A stretch of 5,329 nt of DNA from an uncultured Peptococcaceae bacterium. Its GTDB lineage: Bacteria; Bacillota; Dehalobacteriia; UBA4068; JAAVYR01. Shown one piece after another: positions 5,234 through 5,329 of the stretch. Position 1 is the stretch's first letter, and each line of letters starts with the position of its first letter. The translations under genes and the position numbers were made by a program. The DNA is taken from contig CATIYQ010000132.1 of assembly GCA_949739465.1 (NCBI GenBank), positions 1 to 5,329 of the forward strand. Reading direction: 5' to 3'. The notes beneath the pieces are model-generated. The model worked only from the letters and a program-made list of their open reading frames with translations, did no database searches and was not told where the DNA came from.

Positions 5234-5329
5234 AGACCTACTGTTTTATGCCCTGACGATAACCCTTCCTTCTCGGATTTTGGTTCATCATCCCCGGTTG
5301 TAAACATTAGGAAAATCCAGAAGGAGGTA
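5234..5329 (+). promoter_or_regulatory. 5' leader with a Shine-Dalgarno-sequestering hairpin (downstream gene outside the window)
   Basis: From the predicted start point to the window end is a non-coding leader of about 95 nt; only a three-codon ATG CCC TGA is present (5248-5256). CCTTCT (5268-5273) pairs with AGAAGG (5319-5324), and GGATTTT (5275-5281) pairs with AAAATCC (5312-5318), interrupted only by one bulged C at 5274. T5267-A5325, a G-U pair and C5265-G5327 can extend the stem over the whole Shine-Dalgarno. The loop (5282-5311) is about 30 nt. It does not match any riboswitch class I can recall. The regulated gene is not visible. Confidence 0.6.
5319..5327 (+). promoter_or_regulatory. 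Near-perfect Shine-Dalgarno at the right edge
   Basis: AGAAGGAGG followed by TA closely matches the full complement of the 16S rRNA 3' end. A start codon would be expected about 4-10 nt beyond the window. The same bases form the 3' arm of the long hairpin beginning at 5265. Confidence 0.8.

Noticed and set aside
5194..5329. A known riboswitch (ZTP/pfl, preQ1, fluoride, SAM) in the right-hand leader.
   Set aside because: None of the conserved core motifs I can recall is present. Only the Shine-Dalgarno-masking helix is supported, so no class is named.

Overview
The window is chromosomal housekeeping DNA from a low-to-moderate GC Gram-positive-type bacterium (Bacillota). The signs are strong AGGAGG-type Shine-Dalgarno sites, sigma-A promoters with extended -10 boxes, compact intrinsic terminators and the gene pair hpf-secA. 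The SecA and long-form HPF sequences fit Clostridia or Negativicutes best, but the exact lineage is inference. Nothing looks mobile: there is no IS element, integrase, phage gene, CRISPR array, tRNA or rRNA.

Left half, minus strand, read right to left: a cold-shock protein (2981-3181), the long-form ribosome hibernation factor hpf (2258-2782), and the first 664 codons of secA (1-1994), whose C-terminal end lies beyond the left edge. Each appears to be its own transcription unit. csp has a near-consensus promoter and a terminator at 2886-2920. hpf has a promoter at 2835-2864 and a perfect 13-bp terminator stem at 2198-2230. secA has an extended -10 promoter at 2077-2105.

Right half, plus strand: an apparent two-gene operon of an 89-residue ACT-domain protein (3405-3674) and a 452-residue UPF0210/DUF711 'PFL-like' protein (3738-5096). 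It diverges from csp, is driven by an extended -10 promoter at 3360-3368, and ends at a 15-bp terminator stem (5116-5162). The two proteins are a recurrent pair of conserved unknowns. The ACT domain suggests ligand (amino acid) sensing, but no reaction can be assigned.

Right edge: a new promoter (5199-5227) starts a leader of about 95 nt that ends in a near-perfect Shine-Dalgarno at the last bases of the window. That Shine-Dalgarno is the 3' arm of a long hairpin (5265-5281 with 5312-5327). It would be hidden when the hairpin forms, so the gene just outside the window may be under translational leader control. This is the most interesting unexplained signal here. The rest is well-conserved core genome, and I see no convincing new multi-gene system.
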